A model generated the notes under the pieces. It was not told where the DNA came from. It was given only the letters and a program-made list of their open reading frames with translations, and searched no databases. Position numbers and translations under genes: made by a program. A stretch of 64,000 nt of DNA from NCBI RefSeq assembly GCF_050947875.1, contig NW_027460291.1, forward strand, positions 30,813,589-30,877,588, written 5' to 3'. The stretch comes from Dermacentor variabilis. Lineage: Eukaryota > Arthropoda > Arachnida > Ixodida > Ixodidae. Positions 1-10,798 of the stretch are shown here, piece after piece (the stretch's first letter is position 1; every line of letters starts with the position of its first letter).

Positions 1-1354
1 CGCTTACATGTCCCTTGAAACTGTGGCCAAAGCGCCAAGTGTCGTCCACTGTTGCGTCTAGGGTGGCGTTCAGGGCATGGAATCCACCAAGCCCATAGAC
101 TGCGACGCCTAGTGGTAGGAAATGAAGAAAAAAGGGTTTAATCAGCTTAGTTACATGGCTCCAGTGCGGAAGCCCACTTCAAGCAGGAGCAAGTTAACAT
201 CTCAGTTCACATCAGCACCCTCTGCCATCACTCTCGAAAAGTATCTGCTTTTAATCCCATCGTCTTCCTTAGACGAGTCGACTAGGGAATCTGAAGATTG
301 TCCAGCAACAAATCACCATCGTCGACTCCGTTACGATACCACGCACATGCATCCATAACCCCCAGTAGCTCCGCCTTGAAGAAACTGGTTTGGAATCTGT
401 GGAAAAAAATGTGCCGGCGAAACCTATAGTTCGTTCGTCGTTGCCCAATCCGTTCTTCGCTCAGTCTACAAGGCGAAGGGCGGGCTGAGTGCCTTTTGTG
501 GAATGCTTCAGCAGCCGGTTTACAAGCTGTCTTGACGGCTGGCCGAGGGGTGGGTGGTGATTTGACTCGCCTAATTAACTGCGACTGTTCATTCGTTGTC
601 GTGGTTCCCTCCCGTTCATCCTTTTCTCCGGTTTCGAGGTAATGGTGGGGTGAGCGCTTTTAGTCGTTGTCCACACCGCGCAGACGTCTGGATAGGAGGT
701 GCTGTGGTTTGACACGTGGTAAACGTGCAATTAACACCCTTCGTGGTGTTGAGACGTAACACCAGCCAGTAATTATATATACGATATCCGCCGAAATTAA
801 CAGCGGTTTGCAGAGCCGCACCGGCGTAATGTACATCCACTGTAAACACACAGGCAACGGAGGCAGCTGAGGCAAGCCATGGACGCGTCACCGCGTGATG
901 AAACATGGCAGCCCCCACGGCATCGCCGCGAAAAGGGTCAGTATGCGGAGTCGGAAAGAGAGGGAACGCCCGGTATGTCGGTGCGATAACTGCAGTTATA
1001 GTTCAAGGATTCGAAAAATTTCTGCGGCATGAGATTCGTAAGACAACGTCCTTTAATAGTGAGGCCATTCTACGACTAGTTAGAAGTGTTTCAGAGCCCC
1101 TTTAAATTTTATAGAATTTTTAAGAATTAGCTGTGGCAGACAGCATAATTCGATTCCTTGGGCTTGAATATTTAGAAGTGGGCGTTACTTGCATGGAAGC
1201 ACATATTCAACTAATTCACTGAAATTCGCCAATTAACTCCCTAATTAATTACTTTACTGCACGTAGTGCAATTTATGAATAGTATCGGGTGAGTTTGCGA
1301 GGCGTATCCACTTAGTGTCGTACCAACGATTTTCGGAGTGGGGGGGCAAACCAT
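1..1354. other. Unassigned sequence at start of duplicated unit
   Basis: No recognisable coding domain in six frames. The longest open frames (78 and 100 codons) are not conserved-looking and have no family resemblance that I can see. It repeats at 9373-10726 with the duplication. Probably old transposon or intergenic DNA. Confidence 0.5.
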
Positions 1355-1355
1355 A

Positions 1356-1420
<65 letters not shown>
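1355..1420. repeat. (TC)n(TA)n microsatellite
   Basis: A TC run passes directly into a TA run of about 46 bases. It sits exactly at the 3' end of the adjacent minus-strand RTE fragment, whose tail would be expected to be a simple repeat. The copy-2 counterpart at 10727-10796 has a slightly longer TA run. Confidence 0.95.
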
Positions 1421-1422
<2 letters not shown>

Positions 1423-2365
1423 TCAGCCTGGTTACGCCCACTGCATGGCAAAGGCCTCTCCCATACTTCTCCAACTACCCCGGTCATGTACTAATTGTGG
1501 CCATGTTGTCCCTGCACACTTCTTAATCTCATCCGCCCACCTAACTCTCTGCCGCCCCCTGCTACGCTTCGCTTCCCTTGGAATCCAGTCCGTAACCCTT
1601 AATGACCATCGGTTATCTTCCCTCATTACGTCCTGCCCATGCCCCATTTTTTTTCTTTATTTCAACTAAGATGTCATTAACTGGCGTTTGTTCCCTCACC
1701 CAATCTGCTCTTTTCTTATCCCTTAACGTTACACCTATCGTTCTTTCCATAGCTCGTTGCGTCGTCTTCAATTTAAGTAGAACCCTTTTCGTAAGCCTCC
1801 AGGTTTCTGCCCCGTACGTGAGTACTGGTAAGGCACAGCTTTTACACACTTTTCTCCTGAGGGATAATGGCAACCTGCTGTTCATGATCTGAGAATGCCT
1901 GCCAAACACAGCCCGGCCCATTCTTATTCTTCTGATTATTTCAGCCTCATGATCCGTATCTGCGGTCACTACATCTCCTAAGTAGATGTATTCCCTTACC
2001 ACTTCCAGTGCCTCACTACCTATCCTAAACTGCTGTTCTCTTCCGAAGTCCAAAATAAAGAAAGGGGCTGACAGATGGAATAGCACACTGTGGTATAAAG
2101 TTTGTAGACAGGGATAAGGTGCCTCAGAAAGGCTGGCCAACGTTTCGATAGGAGGACCTATCTTCGTCAAAGGCCTTTTGACGAAGATAGGTCCTGCTAT
2201 CGAAACGTTGGCCAGCCTTTCTGAGGCACCTTATCCCTGCTTACAAACTTTATACCACAGTGTTCTCTTCCGAGACTGTTAAACATTACTTTAGTGTTCT
2301 GCAGATTAATTTTTAGACCCATCCTTCTGCTTTGCCTCTCCAGGTCCAGGAATTTAAGAGTCTCC
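1421..2365 (-). pseudogene. RTE-type LINE, 3' fragment (copy 1)
   Basis: The minus strand encodes the last part of a non-LTR reverse transcriptase polyprotein. Visible segments are a thumb-region block ending in INLQNTKVMFNS, a YLGDVV block, an LPVLTYGAETW block, a KTTQRAMER block and a C-terminal end with WADEIKK and TWPQLVHDRGSW before the stop at about 1432. These C-terminal blocks are typical of RTE-clade elements. The reading is broken by frameshifts and by a palindromic insertion at 2047-2260. There is no endonuclease or RT catalytic core, so this is a 5'-truncated relic. It also occurs at 48014-48216 and, as a longer relative, at 62345-64000. Confidence 0.8.
2047..2260. mobile_element. 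Palindromic insertion with 13-bp target duplication (copy 1)
   Basis: A 13-bp direct repeat TGTTCTCTTCCGA flanks the insert at 2034-2046 and 2261-2273; removing the insert restores the RTE reading. From 2088 to 2260 the insert is a near-perfect palindrome with arms of about 85 bases and a centre at about 2173. Each arm carries TTGACGA, a 5-bp GATAG/CTATC stem with a six-base loop, then GAAACG. That layout resembles the conserved core of the hammerhead ribozymes found in Penelope-like element termini (CUGANGA, helix II, GAAA), with C changed to U at the first core base. The assignment to a Penelope-like element end is inference. Confidence 0.6.
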
Positions 2366-3272
2366 AGGAATTTAGGAATCTGTCTGGGAGTGCCGCAAGT
2401 TACAACCAGTCACCCCACTATTGCAGAAGCGCGGGAACCACATTTCACCGTAATTCGCAGCCTGGAAACATGCCGACATCTATTCAGAATTTCTATCCAT
2501 CATTCTGCGCACCTAGTTATCTCCCTGATAGAGAACCGTCCAGGTGCACAGATACACGCCATGTTTCAAGAGCATAAATCACGAATTCCACGGTCACTTT
2601 TTTGGCATCAGACCTCGGCTACCCACCATGGCTTCTGCGGCTGCCGAGAATAGAAACGTATATCGAAGGAATTGAAAATAAAAGCCACGTTTCCACATTA
2701 GCAGCAGAGCAATTAGCGTTACATCACCTATTTGACAAGTACAAGGAAATATTCCCGTCTGCACGGATGGTTCTGTAGTCAAAGAAAGTGCGACTACAGC
2801 TTATGTTATACCATCCTTAGAGGTAGAGTACGCTTGTCGCCTAGGACACGCGTCGTCACCATCAATAGCGGAATTAGTGACAATTCTCCAACCCACTCAT
2901 ATTATCAAAAGATATGAGACACCAACAAAGTGGGTAATTTGCATGGACTCCTTATCGACTTTAGCACATCTTGAAAATATTGATGACAGCCAACTACACG
3001 CACGAATACCGTGCGCAGTACTCAACAGTTTAAATCAGGCTAATGTAAGAAAACATACACTGATATAACAGTGGCTCCCGCGACATTCTGGTGTCGCAGG
3101 CAATGAACTGGCGGACTCATCGGCAAAAGTGACCCATAAAGACGAAGAAATTCAACTCATCCCTTCCTCACCAATGGACAGGAAACGCATCTTGAGAGTA
3201 CTAAAGGACTTGTGTATGTCAACCTGGTTTAATAAACATACTGAGCAATCGATTCTTTACGAAGTCGACCCT
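2366..3272 (+). pseudogene. RNase H-bearing LINE fragment (copy 1)
   Basis: Plus-strand remnant of the C-terminal half of a non-LTR retrotransposon ORF2. Reading across frameshifts there is a post-RT segment (RSLETCRHLFRI) and then an RNase H domain. Its acidic residues are visible in order: TDGSV near 2763, SIAELVT near 2868, CMDSL near 2942, and WLPRHSGVAGNELAD near 3075-3120. RNase H domains of this type occur in I-group LINEs. The reading stops at 3268 where the LTR of a retrotransposon was inserted; the CCCT at 3269-3272 is the target duplication. In copy 2 the missing 3' part is found beyond the LTR element, at 19879-20240. Confidence 0.75.
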
Positions 3273-3853
3273 TGTTTCGACGCCGGCTTCTCGAAGCTCG
3301 ACCGACGTTACAATTGGGTAGCGTGGCGTTGTCGGCGGGCTGCAGGCGTGCGGTAGACCATGGCGACCAGGCAAAGACGAGACGAATTCTAGTGCGAAAC
3401 TTGCACTCCTTATTCAAGGATAAGATGAAGAGAATGAATGAAGTGAAAAAGTGCATTGCGGGGCCCCTTAAATTGGCCCACTAAAATCGTAGGCGGGACC
3501 TGGCTCACGTCGACGTCACGTGACAGGCACTGAGTCTGGTTGTGGATGGGCGGCTGATCCCTTTCCCAGGTGACGTTCGCACGTGCTTCCCTCCGCTGGC
3601 GGCAACACGCGGGTCGGGGATCGTAGGTGGCGTTGGTTCGCGGAAAGCGTTCTCCCCTAGAGTTGGACAGTTCGTGGAAAGGACTCTCACCTTGGTCGCA
3701 CACACAAAGGGGCCTGTCATTACTGCGGGGCGCCTGCCAGACCAGTAACCACACGAGACAACCATAGCAAATTAGGAATCCAGCTTCCGTTTCGGTTGAG
3801 CAGGGTCTTTCGAGCATCCTTCTTGCCCGGGATGGTACACGCCAACCGTAACA
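3273..3853 (-). repeat. 3' LTR of integrase-first element (copy 1)
   Basis: 581 bp bounded by TGTTAC... and ...AACA on the minus strand. It is almost identical to 12649-13229 and clearly but imperfectly similar to the 5' LTR at 18611-19179. It is preceded on the plus strand by the CCCT target duplication at 3269-3272. No convincing polypurine tract is seen next to it: the purine-rich run at 3868-3889 is on the wrong strand. Confidence 0.85.
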
Positions 3854-4388
3854 GCACCTCCGGCGGGGGAGGAAGATCCCAACGCGTAGGGGCCAGCAGC
3901 CGCTCGGCGAGTGATCGGGGTTTCAGCAGCAGAATTTCCCTCCGGGGTGACGAACCCTTGGTTCGTAGCTGGTAGATTCCTGGGAGTCGCTCAACAGTAC
4001 TCGTGGCGCTCTAGTGCCTTTTCTCAATGGTCTGGTCCGGTGAAGATTGACTTGCAAACCGGTCTCGCAACTTTTCGTATCCTGTTTGGGCAAGCAATCA
4101 CTCCAGAACAGTGCCGGACTCACAACTATAATGTAAGCGAGCACAAGGCCACCCTACCCCCAAGATACACCACGCTTTACAAAAAAAAAGAAAACCTGAT
4201 ACTGCTTTCTTATCCCTTTCGCGCGTCTCCCCCCCCCCCGAACGCTAAAAACAGCCATTTCTTGAAAGCGTTAGACGTGGTTACTAAAATCAGTTAACAA
4301 TCAACTACAACTTCGCGATAATAAAAAAAAAACGTACGAAACGTAAAACTGCCACGGAAACCAGAGTGCGCATGAGGCTTTCGCTACT

Positions 4389-4847
4389 CTAGGGGCAACG
4401 ACTCAAACCGTGGGCATTGCCGTTAAGTTTACCCTTCTTGTAGCGAATATCGAAGGTGTACTGCTGAAGAGCCAAGCTCCAGCGCAAAAGACGGCCGTTT
4501 TTCGTAGACGAGGACTACAGCCATGTGAGGAGACCGTGGTCAGTCTCTATGGTGAACCTTGAACCAACGATATAGCAAGCTAGCTTCTGCACTGCCCATA
4601 CTATGCAGGCGCAGTTCTTTTCTGATGCACTGTATGGCTTCCTCATGAACTGAAAGCTTTATACTGGCGTACAGTACGGGGTGTACGTTTTCGTCATCTC
4701 TCTTTCGACAAAGCACCACCCCCATACCCTTGTCGTTGGCATCACACTGCAGAATGATTGGCTTGGAGCAGCCGGGCGCGTTCAACACTGGCTGACTCGT
4801 TAGTGCTTTCTTCGGCATGCCTTTTCTTTTGCGTCATCCTACTTTAC
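4389..4847 (-). pseudogene. RNase H domain of LTR element pol (copy 1)
   Basis: The frame shows the RT/RNase H linker (KALTSQPVL), then QCDANDKGMGVVL, YASIKLS, TDHGLLTWL and, at the end, GRLLRWSLALQQYTF and LNGNAHGLSR before the stop at 4389. These are the standard blocks of Ty3/gypsy RNase H. Two breaks are visible: the middle is disrupted, and a TAG stop follows TWL. No integrase follows: the remaining 535 bases to the LTR are noncoding, so RNase H is the last domain of pol. Confidence 0.8.
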
Positions 4848-5927
4848 CGTTCGCGGTTCTCTTTTTCTGAGAACATCTGTTAAAGAACTTGCAATCTCGG
4901 AATAACGCGGGATACATCTTTCGTAATAACCTGCCAAGCCAAGGATTGACCTGATGTCCCGCTTGGTGCGTGGTTGCGGGAAGTTGTCGCTTGCGGTCAG
5001 GTTAACTTCGGAAGGCCGACGATGGCCTTGTCCTATTACGTGGCCTAGATAAGCTACCTCGTCGCGCCCTAATGGGCATTTGGGAGCCTGGACAGTTAAG
5101 CTCGCCTCTCGTAGACGACACAACACGGTTCGCAAGTGTTGCATATGGTCCATGCATGATGAAAAAAAGATTGCTATCTCATCGAGATAGGGAAGTGCAA
5201 AGTCCTCCATTCCCCGTAGCACCAGGTCCATAAGGCTAGAGAAATAATAGGGAGCATTCTTCGATCCAAAGCTCAGGACTTTCGGTCGAAAGGTTCCCAT
5301 CGGGGAAATAAACGCCGCAAGTCTGCTTGCCCTCTCGTTCAAAGGAACCTGCCAGTATCCTCTGAATAAATCACACGTAGAAATGAAATTAGCGCTGCTC
5401 ACTTTCTCAAGCCTTTCCTCAATATGCGGTATTAGGTAGGTCTGGTCCTTCGTGATTAAGTTGAGCCTGCGGTAGTCGATACACGGTCGTGGCGCCTTTC
5501 CTGGGACCTCAACCAAGATAAGAGGCGAGGTATAATCACTCTCTCTTGGTACGATTACACCTAGCTCTAACATCTTGTTTATTTCAGCGGCCATGACTTC
5601 ACGTTGACGAGGTGAAACATGATAAGCCTCCATACGAACTGGGTCCGATGAGGTTAACTCGATATCGTGAATGATCGCAGTGGTCCTGCCTGGTGGGTCC
5701 GAAAATATGTCTTTAAATTCAAACACCAGTTCCTTCACTTCGGCCCTTTGATTGGGATTCAAGTCTGCTTGCTCTACTAGCTTGTCAATGATCTCGTCAA
5801 TGTCTTTTGCTCCCGTTATTGATGTTAACTCCGGAAAGTCGACAGGCATCTCTTCAGGTTGGTTAAGGGACATGTTCACAATGGCCTCCCTCTGCCGGTA
5901 GGGTTTAAGTCGATTTCTGTGGTACAC
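4839..5927 (-). pseudogene. Reverse transcriptase of integrase-first LTR element (copy 1)
   Basis: An open frame of 362 codons. Residues 1-18 (MYHRNRLKPYRQRE) are the end of the integrase C-terminal domain, running without a gap into a linker and then RT: CIDYRRLNLITKD, FRGYWQVPL, LSFGSKNAPY and YLDEIA, followed by the connection block IRSILGLAGYYERCIPRYS. The catalytic YLDD box reads YLDE, which should impair polymerisation, and GLKNAP reads GSKNAP. The frame is otherwise intact, so the pol carries relatively few stops. Copy 2 (14216-15304) is nearly identical and shares the YLDE change. RT frames of this sequence type are Ty3/gypsy-like, not copia-like. Confidence 0.85.
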
Positions 5928-6922
5928 TTTTGGTGTCCTTCGTTTTCCCGTACGGTGATTATGTAGTTTGTTTCAGATAATTTCTTCATTATGTCAACCG
6001 GTCCTTCCCATGAAACCTGTAGTTTCTTTTTCAATGAGGGTTTCAGGATCATTGCCTTTTCCCCAACTTCAAAGCGTCGCGTTTGAGCCGTCCTGTCATA
6101 GTATCGCTTAGCATTGCTTTGACCCTGCGCATTTCCTGCCCTGCTCACTTTTGAGATGTGTGCAGTCAGTCTAACAGCGCTAGCACGTATGCCACAACTA
6201 AAGGGTCGTCCGTCCGGCCTTCCCAGGCTTCTCGAACAATGCGAAGAGGAGACCGAAGGCAGTGACTGTCAACGAGCTCTGAAGGTGTAAACCCTGTTGA
6301 CTCGTGCGGTGCAGCTCAAAGCGCGAACATTGCTCCAGGCAAGCGAAACTCCCAGTCGGTTTTGTGCTCATAAGAAAGGGCTCGCAACAGTCGTTTCGTG
6401 ACTGAGGGGACTTTCTCTACCGCGTTTGACTGCGGGTGGTACACTGAGCTATGAATGATTTTAATACCTCACGTTGCCAGAAACGTCGAGGACAGTGTCC
6501 TCGTAAAGACGGATCCTTGATCTGACTGGATTTCTGCGGGAAACCCTACTCGTGCGAAGATAGACAAAAGCGCGTTGACGATCTCCACAGAGCTTAGTTT
6601 ATTTGAGGGGCACCGCCTCTGGGAATTTTGTTGCGGGACATAGTGCAGTGACAATATGCCGATAGCCAGACTGCGGTGCAGAAAGTGGTCCCACTGTGTC
6701 TATTATGAGCCTGCGAAACGGCTCCGTGATAATGGGAACAAGTTTCATTGGCGCTTTATCCTTATCTCCGGGCTTGTCTATGCGTTGACATGTGTCGCAG
6801 ATTCTTACGAATGCTTCCTTTTCTCGAAAGCAGCCGGGCCAGTAAAATTCCTGCAGTAAGCGGTCCTTTGTTTTCCGAGTGCCCAGAGTGCGTACTTTAT
6901 ATAGAGGACGCCGGTCCTCTTG
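5928..6922 (-). pseudogene. Integrase region of LTR element (copy 1)
   Basis: Read across frames on the minus strand, the order is: zinc-binding remnant ending RICDTCQRIDKPGDKDK, then IDTVGPLSAPQSGYRHIVT (first catalytic Asp), EIQSDQGSVFT (second Asp), HSSVYHPQSNAVE (catalytic Glu block), and a C-terminal domain DIMKKLSETNYIITV merging into the RT frame. The DD(35)E-type blocks are all present but separated by stops and frameshifts. Its position upstream of RT is the unusual point. The C-terminal domain is continuous with the RT frame apart from one frameshift near 5935, so the order is not caused by the tandem duplication. Confidence 0.8.
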
Positions 6923-7586
6923 TGGAACTTTAAGTTCTGTTTGGCCATGCCTTCTAGCGCGTCTGGCCTTAGGTTACTCATGGTGGAATCTTTTGCCTGT
7001 TCAGCAATCAATGTGGCAGCGCTTACATTCAATAACTTTCTTTTGCATTCTGCCTCGCGAGATATTTCAGGCTCCGGTGCTTTCCTGACCTCTTCATTAG
7101 CTAGTGTACCTTCCGCAATATCCCATATAGGGCTGTCCTGTTCGGTGCTGGTTGACGAATCCTCCGTCAGACCTGTTTCCTCTACCACTGAACATTCGTA
7201 CCCTGCCTTGGCCGCGAGCTCCGTTGCCACGGAACGAGTTAGGGATTGTACTATTCCTTCACTAAACCCGATTGCCCTGAGCAAATCCTCAGATTTATTA
7301 GAAAACAAATATGGATACTGTGGCGGGAGATGTGCCGAGACGGCAGCTTCAATGTCCAGTACTCCAAAAGGGCCTTCGATATGGATCTTTGCCACACGGA
7401 AACGAACACTGGCAGCCTCTACGGTTTGCCTCATCCAAGCACTTCCTCCCGTGAACTGGCCTCCCTGCACGTACGACGGGTGCACCACGTCCATCTGGCT
7501 GCCGAGTCGCGAAGCTCCCGACACGGTTTGGCGTTTACCACGAGGTCTCGAATGTATGGTTCAAGCAATTTCAGATTTTCGTCGTT
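6923..7586 (-). pseudogene. Protease region of LTR element pol (copy 1)
   Basis: Minus-strand frame of about 220 codons. It starts after a LINE insertion, contains LRDSAA near the start (the position of the aspartic protease D-S/T-G motif, here D-S-A), then a conserved-looking GPFGVLDIEAAVSAHLPPQYPYLF block, and ends in the integrase zinc-binding domain. The plus-strand open frame over 6920-7591 is its antisense shadow. Confidence 0.6.
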
Positions 7587-7593
7587 ACTAGTT

Positions 7594-7769
7594 AGTGACA
7601 TCACCTTCGGAATGTGTAATTTCGTATGTGACTATGTATTATATCCCTTTTTTGTCGTTATGTAACTGCCCCGTGTATGGAGGGCCTACGGCTCCGTCAA
7701 GCTGTCATTCATGACAGCTTTTACTGCAGGTCTCCCGTGTCGTGTACTTTCACGGGACACAAATAAACA

Positions 7770-7848
<79 letters not shown>

Positions 7849-7869
7849 ATTGTTATTATTATTAACAAC
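7594..7869 (+). mobile_element. 5'-truncated LINE 3' end with (ATT)n tail (copy 1)
   Basis: A 276-bp insertion in the LTR element between the gag zinc knuckle and protease, flanked by a 7-bp target duplication ACTAGTT (7587-7593 and 7870-7876). The plus strand reads as a LINE or SINE 3' untranslated end: a hairpin-forming segment (ACACGGGAG... and CGGGACAC), AATAAA-like sequence at about 7762, then a long (ATT)n run at 7771-7864. The copy-2 version (16971-17186) has a much shorter tail. Confidence 0.8.
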
Positions 7870-8648
7870 ACTAGTTTGGGATTTTTGCACCCCACGGAGA
7901 TATGCCGCGTTTGCTGGCAGTTGTAGCAAACTAATGGTTTCTTTGCCTCGAAAGCTTTTTTTCTTTTGCCTTTCTGCCCTCTATTCGGGTGACTCCTTCT
8001 TTTCCTTGCTGTTCTCGTCACTAATTTTCACCGAATCTGACCTTTCCTTGGATTTATACTGACTCGACTTTGACCATTGCTCTGGCTTGCAAGGCCTGTA
8101 TTTATTCATCTCCTTCGTAGGAGCTTCGTTGCCTTCGAACGCACGACGAGTTACGTACTCCTCTGCGAGATCGGCCGCTCTCATGATAGTTTCCACGCCT
8201 GGCCTATACTGAACCCAATACTTGTTGTTTTCTGGCAGCCGGCGGTAGAACTGTTCTAAAGCAAAGCACTGCATTGTCTTTTCGGCGTCGCCGAATGCAC
8301 CCTCTTCTCTCAGCCATTTCAGGTTTACCTCCAAGGTGTATGCGAAATCTGAGTATGACTCACTTTTGGTCTTCTTGACCTCCCTGAATTTTTACCTCAA
8401 TGCTTTTGCTGTAATCTATGCTTTTTAAGCAGATTCGCTTTGGCTTTATCGAAGTCCTCTGCTTCTTCTTTCCCCATGTGGGTAATAATATCAGCTACCT
8501 CACGTGGCAGTAACGTAAGCAAGCGTTGCGGCCTCGTGTTTCTCGCGAATTTTTTCTTCTCACACGTGCGCCTAAACTGCACCAGAAAAAGACCTCTGTC
8601 CCCTCCTACTACGTAGGGTGCCGTAAAATCTGTAATTCTGCGCTCGCT
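7870..8648 (-). pseudogene. gag capsid and zinc-knuckle region of LTR element (copy 1, truncated)
   Basis: Minus strand: a block NLKWLREEGAFGDAEKT...YRRLPENNKYWVQYRPG (SCAN/capsid-like), AEEYVTRRA, a lysine-rich linker and a zinc knuckle CYNCQQTRHISVGC (CX2CX4HX4C) near 7910. Frameshifts separate it from the more N-terminal TRPQRLLTLLPREVADII segment near 8480-8560. The N-terminal coiled-coil part seen in copy 2 is missing because the duplication breakpoint lies at 8648. Confidence 0.75.
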
Positions 8649-9372
8649 GGCCAATAAAATTCTACTTGTCCAGTTCCATTTCATGTTTAGAAAAAAGAAC
8701 TCATTGAAATTTCTGTTCACAACGATGCGGGCGGTCGAATGGTTTCGTTTTCGCTCGACTCTGTGCCGCCTACGCTTCCGCGTTTCAATAATTTCCTGAT
8801 CACGTAGTGCTGCGCTGGTTTTGCTGGCTCGCGAAATTCGCACAAACTGGAACTAGCAGAGAATTCAACTTCCATGTGGTGTCGCGAGATGCCCGAATGG
8901 TCTACGCCACTTGACCAAAAAGCAGCTGCAGCCGTGACTACGCCGCTCTGTCTTGGCTCGGTGCCGCCGTCTGTCGGGCGCCGTTTTACTCACCGACGGC
9001 AGCAAAGGGCAGTAATGGCGTATGCAAAGTCACCACTGCCCCGGTTGGGTGGCGGGAGATTTGAATTTCGAAAAAGGTATTGGGACCCTTCAGATACAAT
9101 TTTCTCGTAAACTCTTTTCTTGGCCCGAAACAAGCGTTGCAAGGTTTCTGGAATAGTATTTAAAAAGTCTATGTGGACTTAGTATTTGCCATTAGTGTCC
9201 CTTTAAAAGCATTTTCTAAATAAAGAATGATGAGCTAAAACACTGATTCACATGGTTGAACTTATAAGCGGAAAGTTAGGATAGCTTGGAATGCATCTTT
9301 AGCTCCGCTTTTATTACAAGCTCCGCATAGGCTGCTCGCGGGCATTGCAGACAGGGTAATGAGTTCCGAAAG
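8649..9372. other. Left flank of duplication unit 2; MITE-like end
   Basis: Sequence that occurs only once in the window and joins the truncated gag at 8648. No gene is recognised; the 148-codon minus frame at 8397-8843 crosses the breakpoint and is partly gag. Positions about 9170-9215 end in TTAGTGTCCCTTTAAAA, the kind of terminus seen on a small DNA element at 42761-43272, so part of this flank may be a MITE remnant. Confidence 0.45.
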
Positions 9373-10726
9373 CGCTTACATGTCCCTTGAAACTGTGGCC
9401 AAAGCGCCAAGTGTCGTCCACTGTTGCGTCTAGGGTGGCGTTCAGGGCATGGAATCCACCAAGCCCATAGACTGCGACGCCTAGTGGTAGGAAATGAAGA
9501 AAAAAGGGTTTAATCAGCTTAGTTACATGGCTCCAGTGCGGAAGCCCACTTCAAGCAGGAGCAAGTTAACATCTCAGTTCACATCAGCACCCTCTGCCAT
9601 CACTCTCGAAAAGTATCTGCTTTTAATCCCATCGTCTTCCTTAGACGAGTCGACTAGGGAATCTGAAGATTGTCCAGCAACAAATCACCATCGTCGACTC
9701 CGTTACGATACCACGCACATGCATCCATAACCCCCAGTAGCTCCGCCTTGAAGAAACTGGTTTGGAATCTGTGGAAAAAAATGTGCCGGCGAAACCTATA
9801 GTTCGTTCGTCGTTGCCCAATCCGTTCTTCGCTCAGTCTACAAGGCGAAGGGCGGGCTGAGTGCCTTTTGTGGAATGCTTCAGCAGCCGGTTTACAAGCT
9901 GTCTTGACGGCTGGCCGAGGGGTGGGTGGTGATTTGACTCGCCTAATTAACTGCGACTGTTCATTCGTTGTCGTGGTTCCCTCCCGTTCATCCTTTTCTC
10001 CGGTTTCGAGGTAATGGTGGGGTGAGCGCTTTTAGTCGTTGTCCACACCGCGCAGACGTCTGGATAGGAGGTGCTGTGGTTTGACACGTGGTAAACGTGC
10101 AATTAACACCCTTCGTGGTGTTGAGACGTAACACCAGCCAGTAATTATATATACGATATCCGCCGAAATTAACAGCGGTTTGCAGAGCCGCACCGGCGTA
10201 ATGTACATCCACTGTAAACACACAGGCAACGGAGGCAGCTGAGGCAAGCCATGGACGCGTCACCGCGTGATGAAACATGGCAGCCCCCACGGCATCGCCG
10301 CGAAAAGGGTCAGTATGCGGAGTCGGAAAGAGAGGGAACGCCCGGTATGTCGGTGCGATAACTGCAGTTATAGTTCAAGGATTCGAAAAATTTCTGCGGC
10401 ATGAGATTCGTAAGACAACGTCCTTTAATAGTGAGGCCATTCTACGACTAGTTAGAAGTGTTTCAGAGCCCCTTTAAATTTTATAGAATTTTTAAGAATT
10501 AGCTGTGGCAGACAGCATAATTCGATTCCTTGGGCTTGAATATTTAGAAGTGGGCGTTACTTGCATGGAAGCACATATTCAACTAATTCACTGAAATTCG
10601 CCAATTAACTCCCTAATTAATTACTTTACTGCACGTAGTGCAATTTATGAATAGTATCGGGTGAGTTTGCGAGGCGTATCCACTTAGTGTCGTACCAACG
10701 ATTTTCGGAGTGGGGGGGCAAACCAT
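9373..10726. other. Unassigned sequence, copy 2 of 1-1354
   Basis: Same sequence as the window start. No recognisable gene. Confidence 0.5.
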
Positions 10727-10727
10727 A

Positions 10728-10796
<69 letters not shown>

Positions 10797-10798
<2 letters not shown>

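Larger units (their letters stand above)
1..8648. repeat. Tandem duplication unit, copy 1 (left end outside window)
   Basis: The whole stretch recurs at 9373-17964 in the same order and orientation with only scattered single-base differences and changed microsatellite lengths. Examples are a C/T difference near 2515 versus 11890, and an (ATT)n run that is about 40 bases shorter in copy 2. The offset is 9372 at the left edge, 9376-9377 through the middle and about 9316 after the shortened (ATT)n. Similarity stops abruptly after 8648, inside the gag region of an LTR element that continues uninterrupted in copy 2. Copy 1 is therefore truncated at a duplication breakpoint. The copies differ far less from each other than the two LTRs of the element they contain, so the duplication is much younger than that insertion, or it is an assembly artefact. 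Confidence 0.95.
3273..8648 (-). mobile_element. Integrase-first Ty3/gypsy-type LTR element, 5'-truncated (copy 1)
   Basis: Minus-strand element: 3' LTR (3273-3853), noncoding 3' region, RNase H (4389-4847), RT (4848-5927), integrase (5928-6922), protease region (6923-7586), a LINE insertion (7594-7869) and gag zinc knuckle and capsid region (7870-8648). The 5' LTR, leader and gag start are missing because the tandem-duplication breakpoint lies at 8648. Coding frames contain stops and frameshifts. The complete version and its description are at 12649-19179. Confidence 0.85.

Noticed and set aside
6920..7591. 223-codon plus-strand open frame (also 16297-16968)
   Set aside because: Exact antisense of the LTR element's protease region, which carries recognisable pol motifs on the minus strand.
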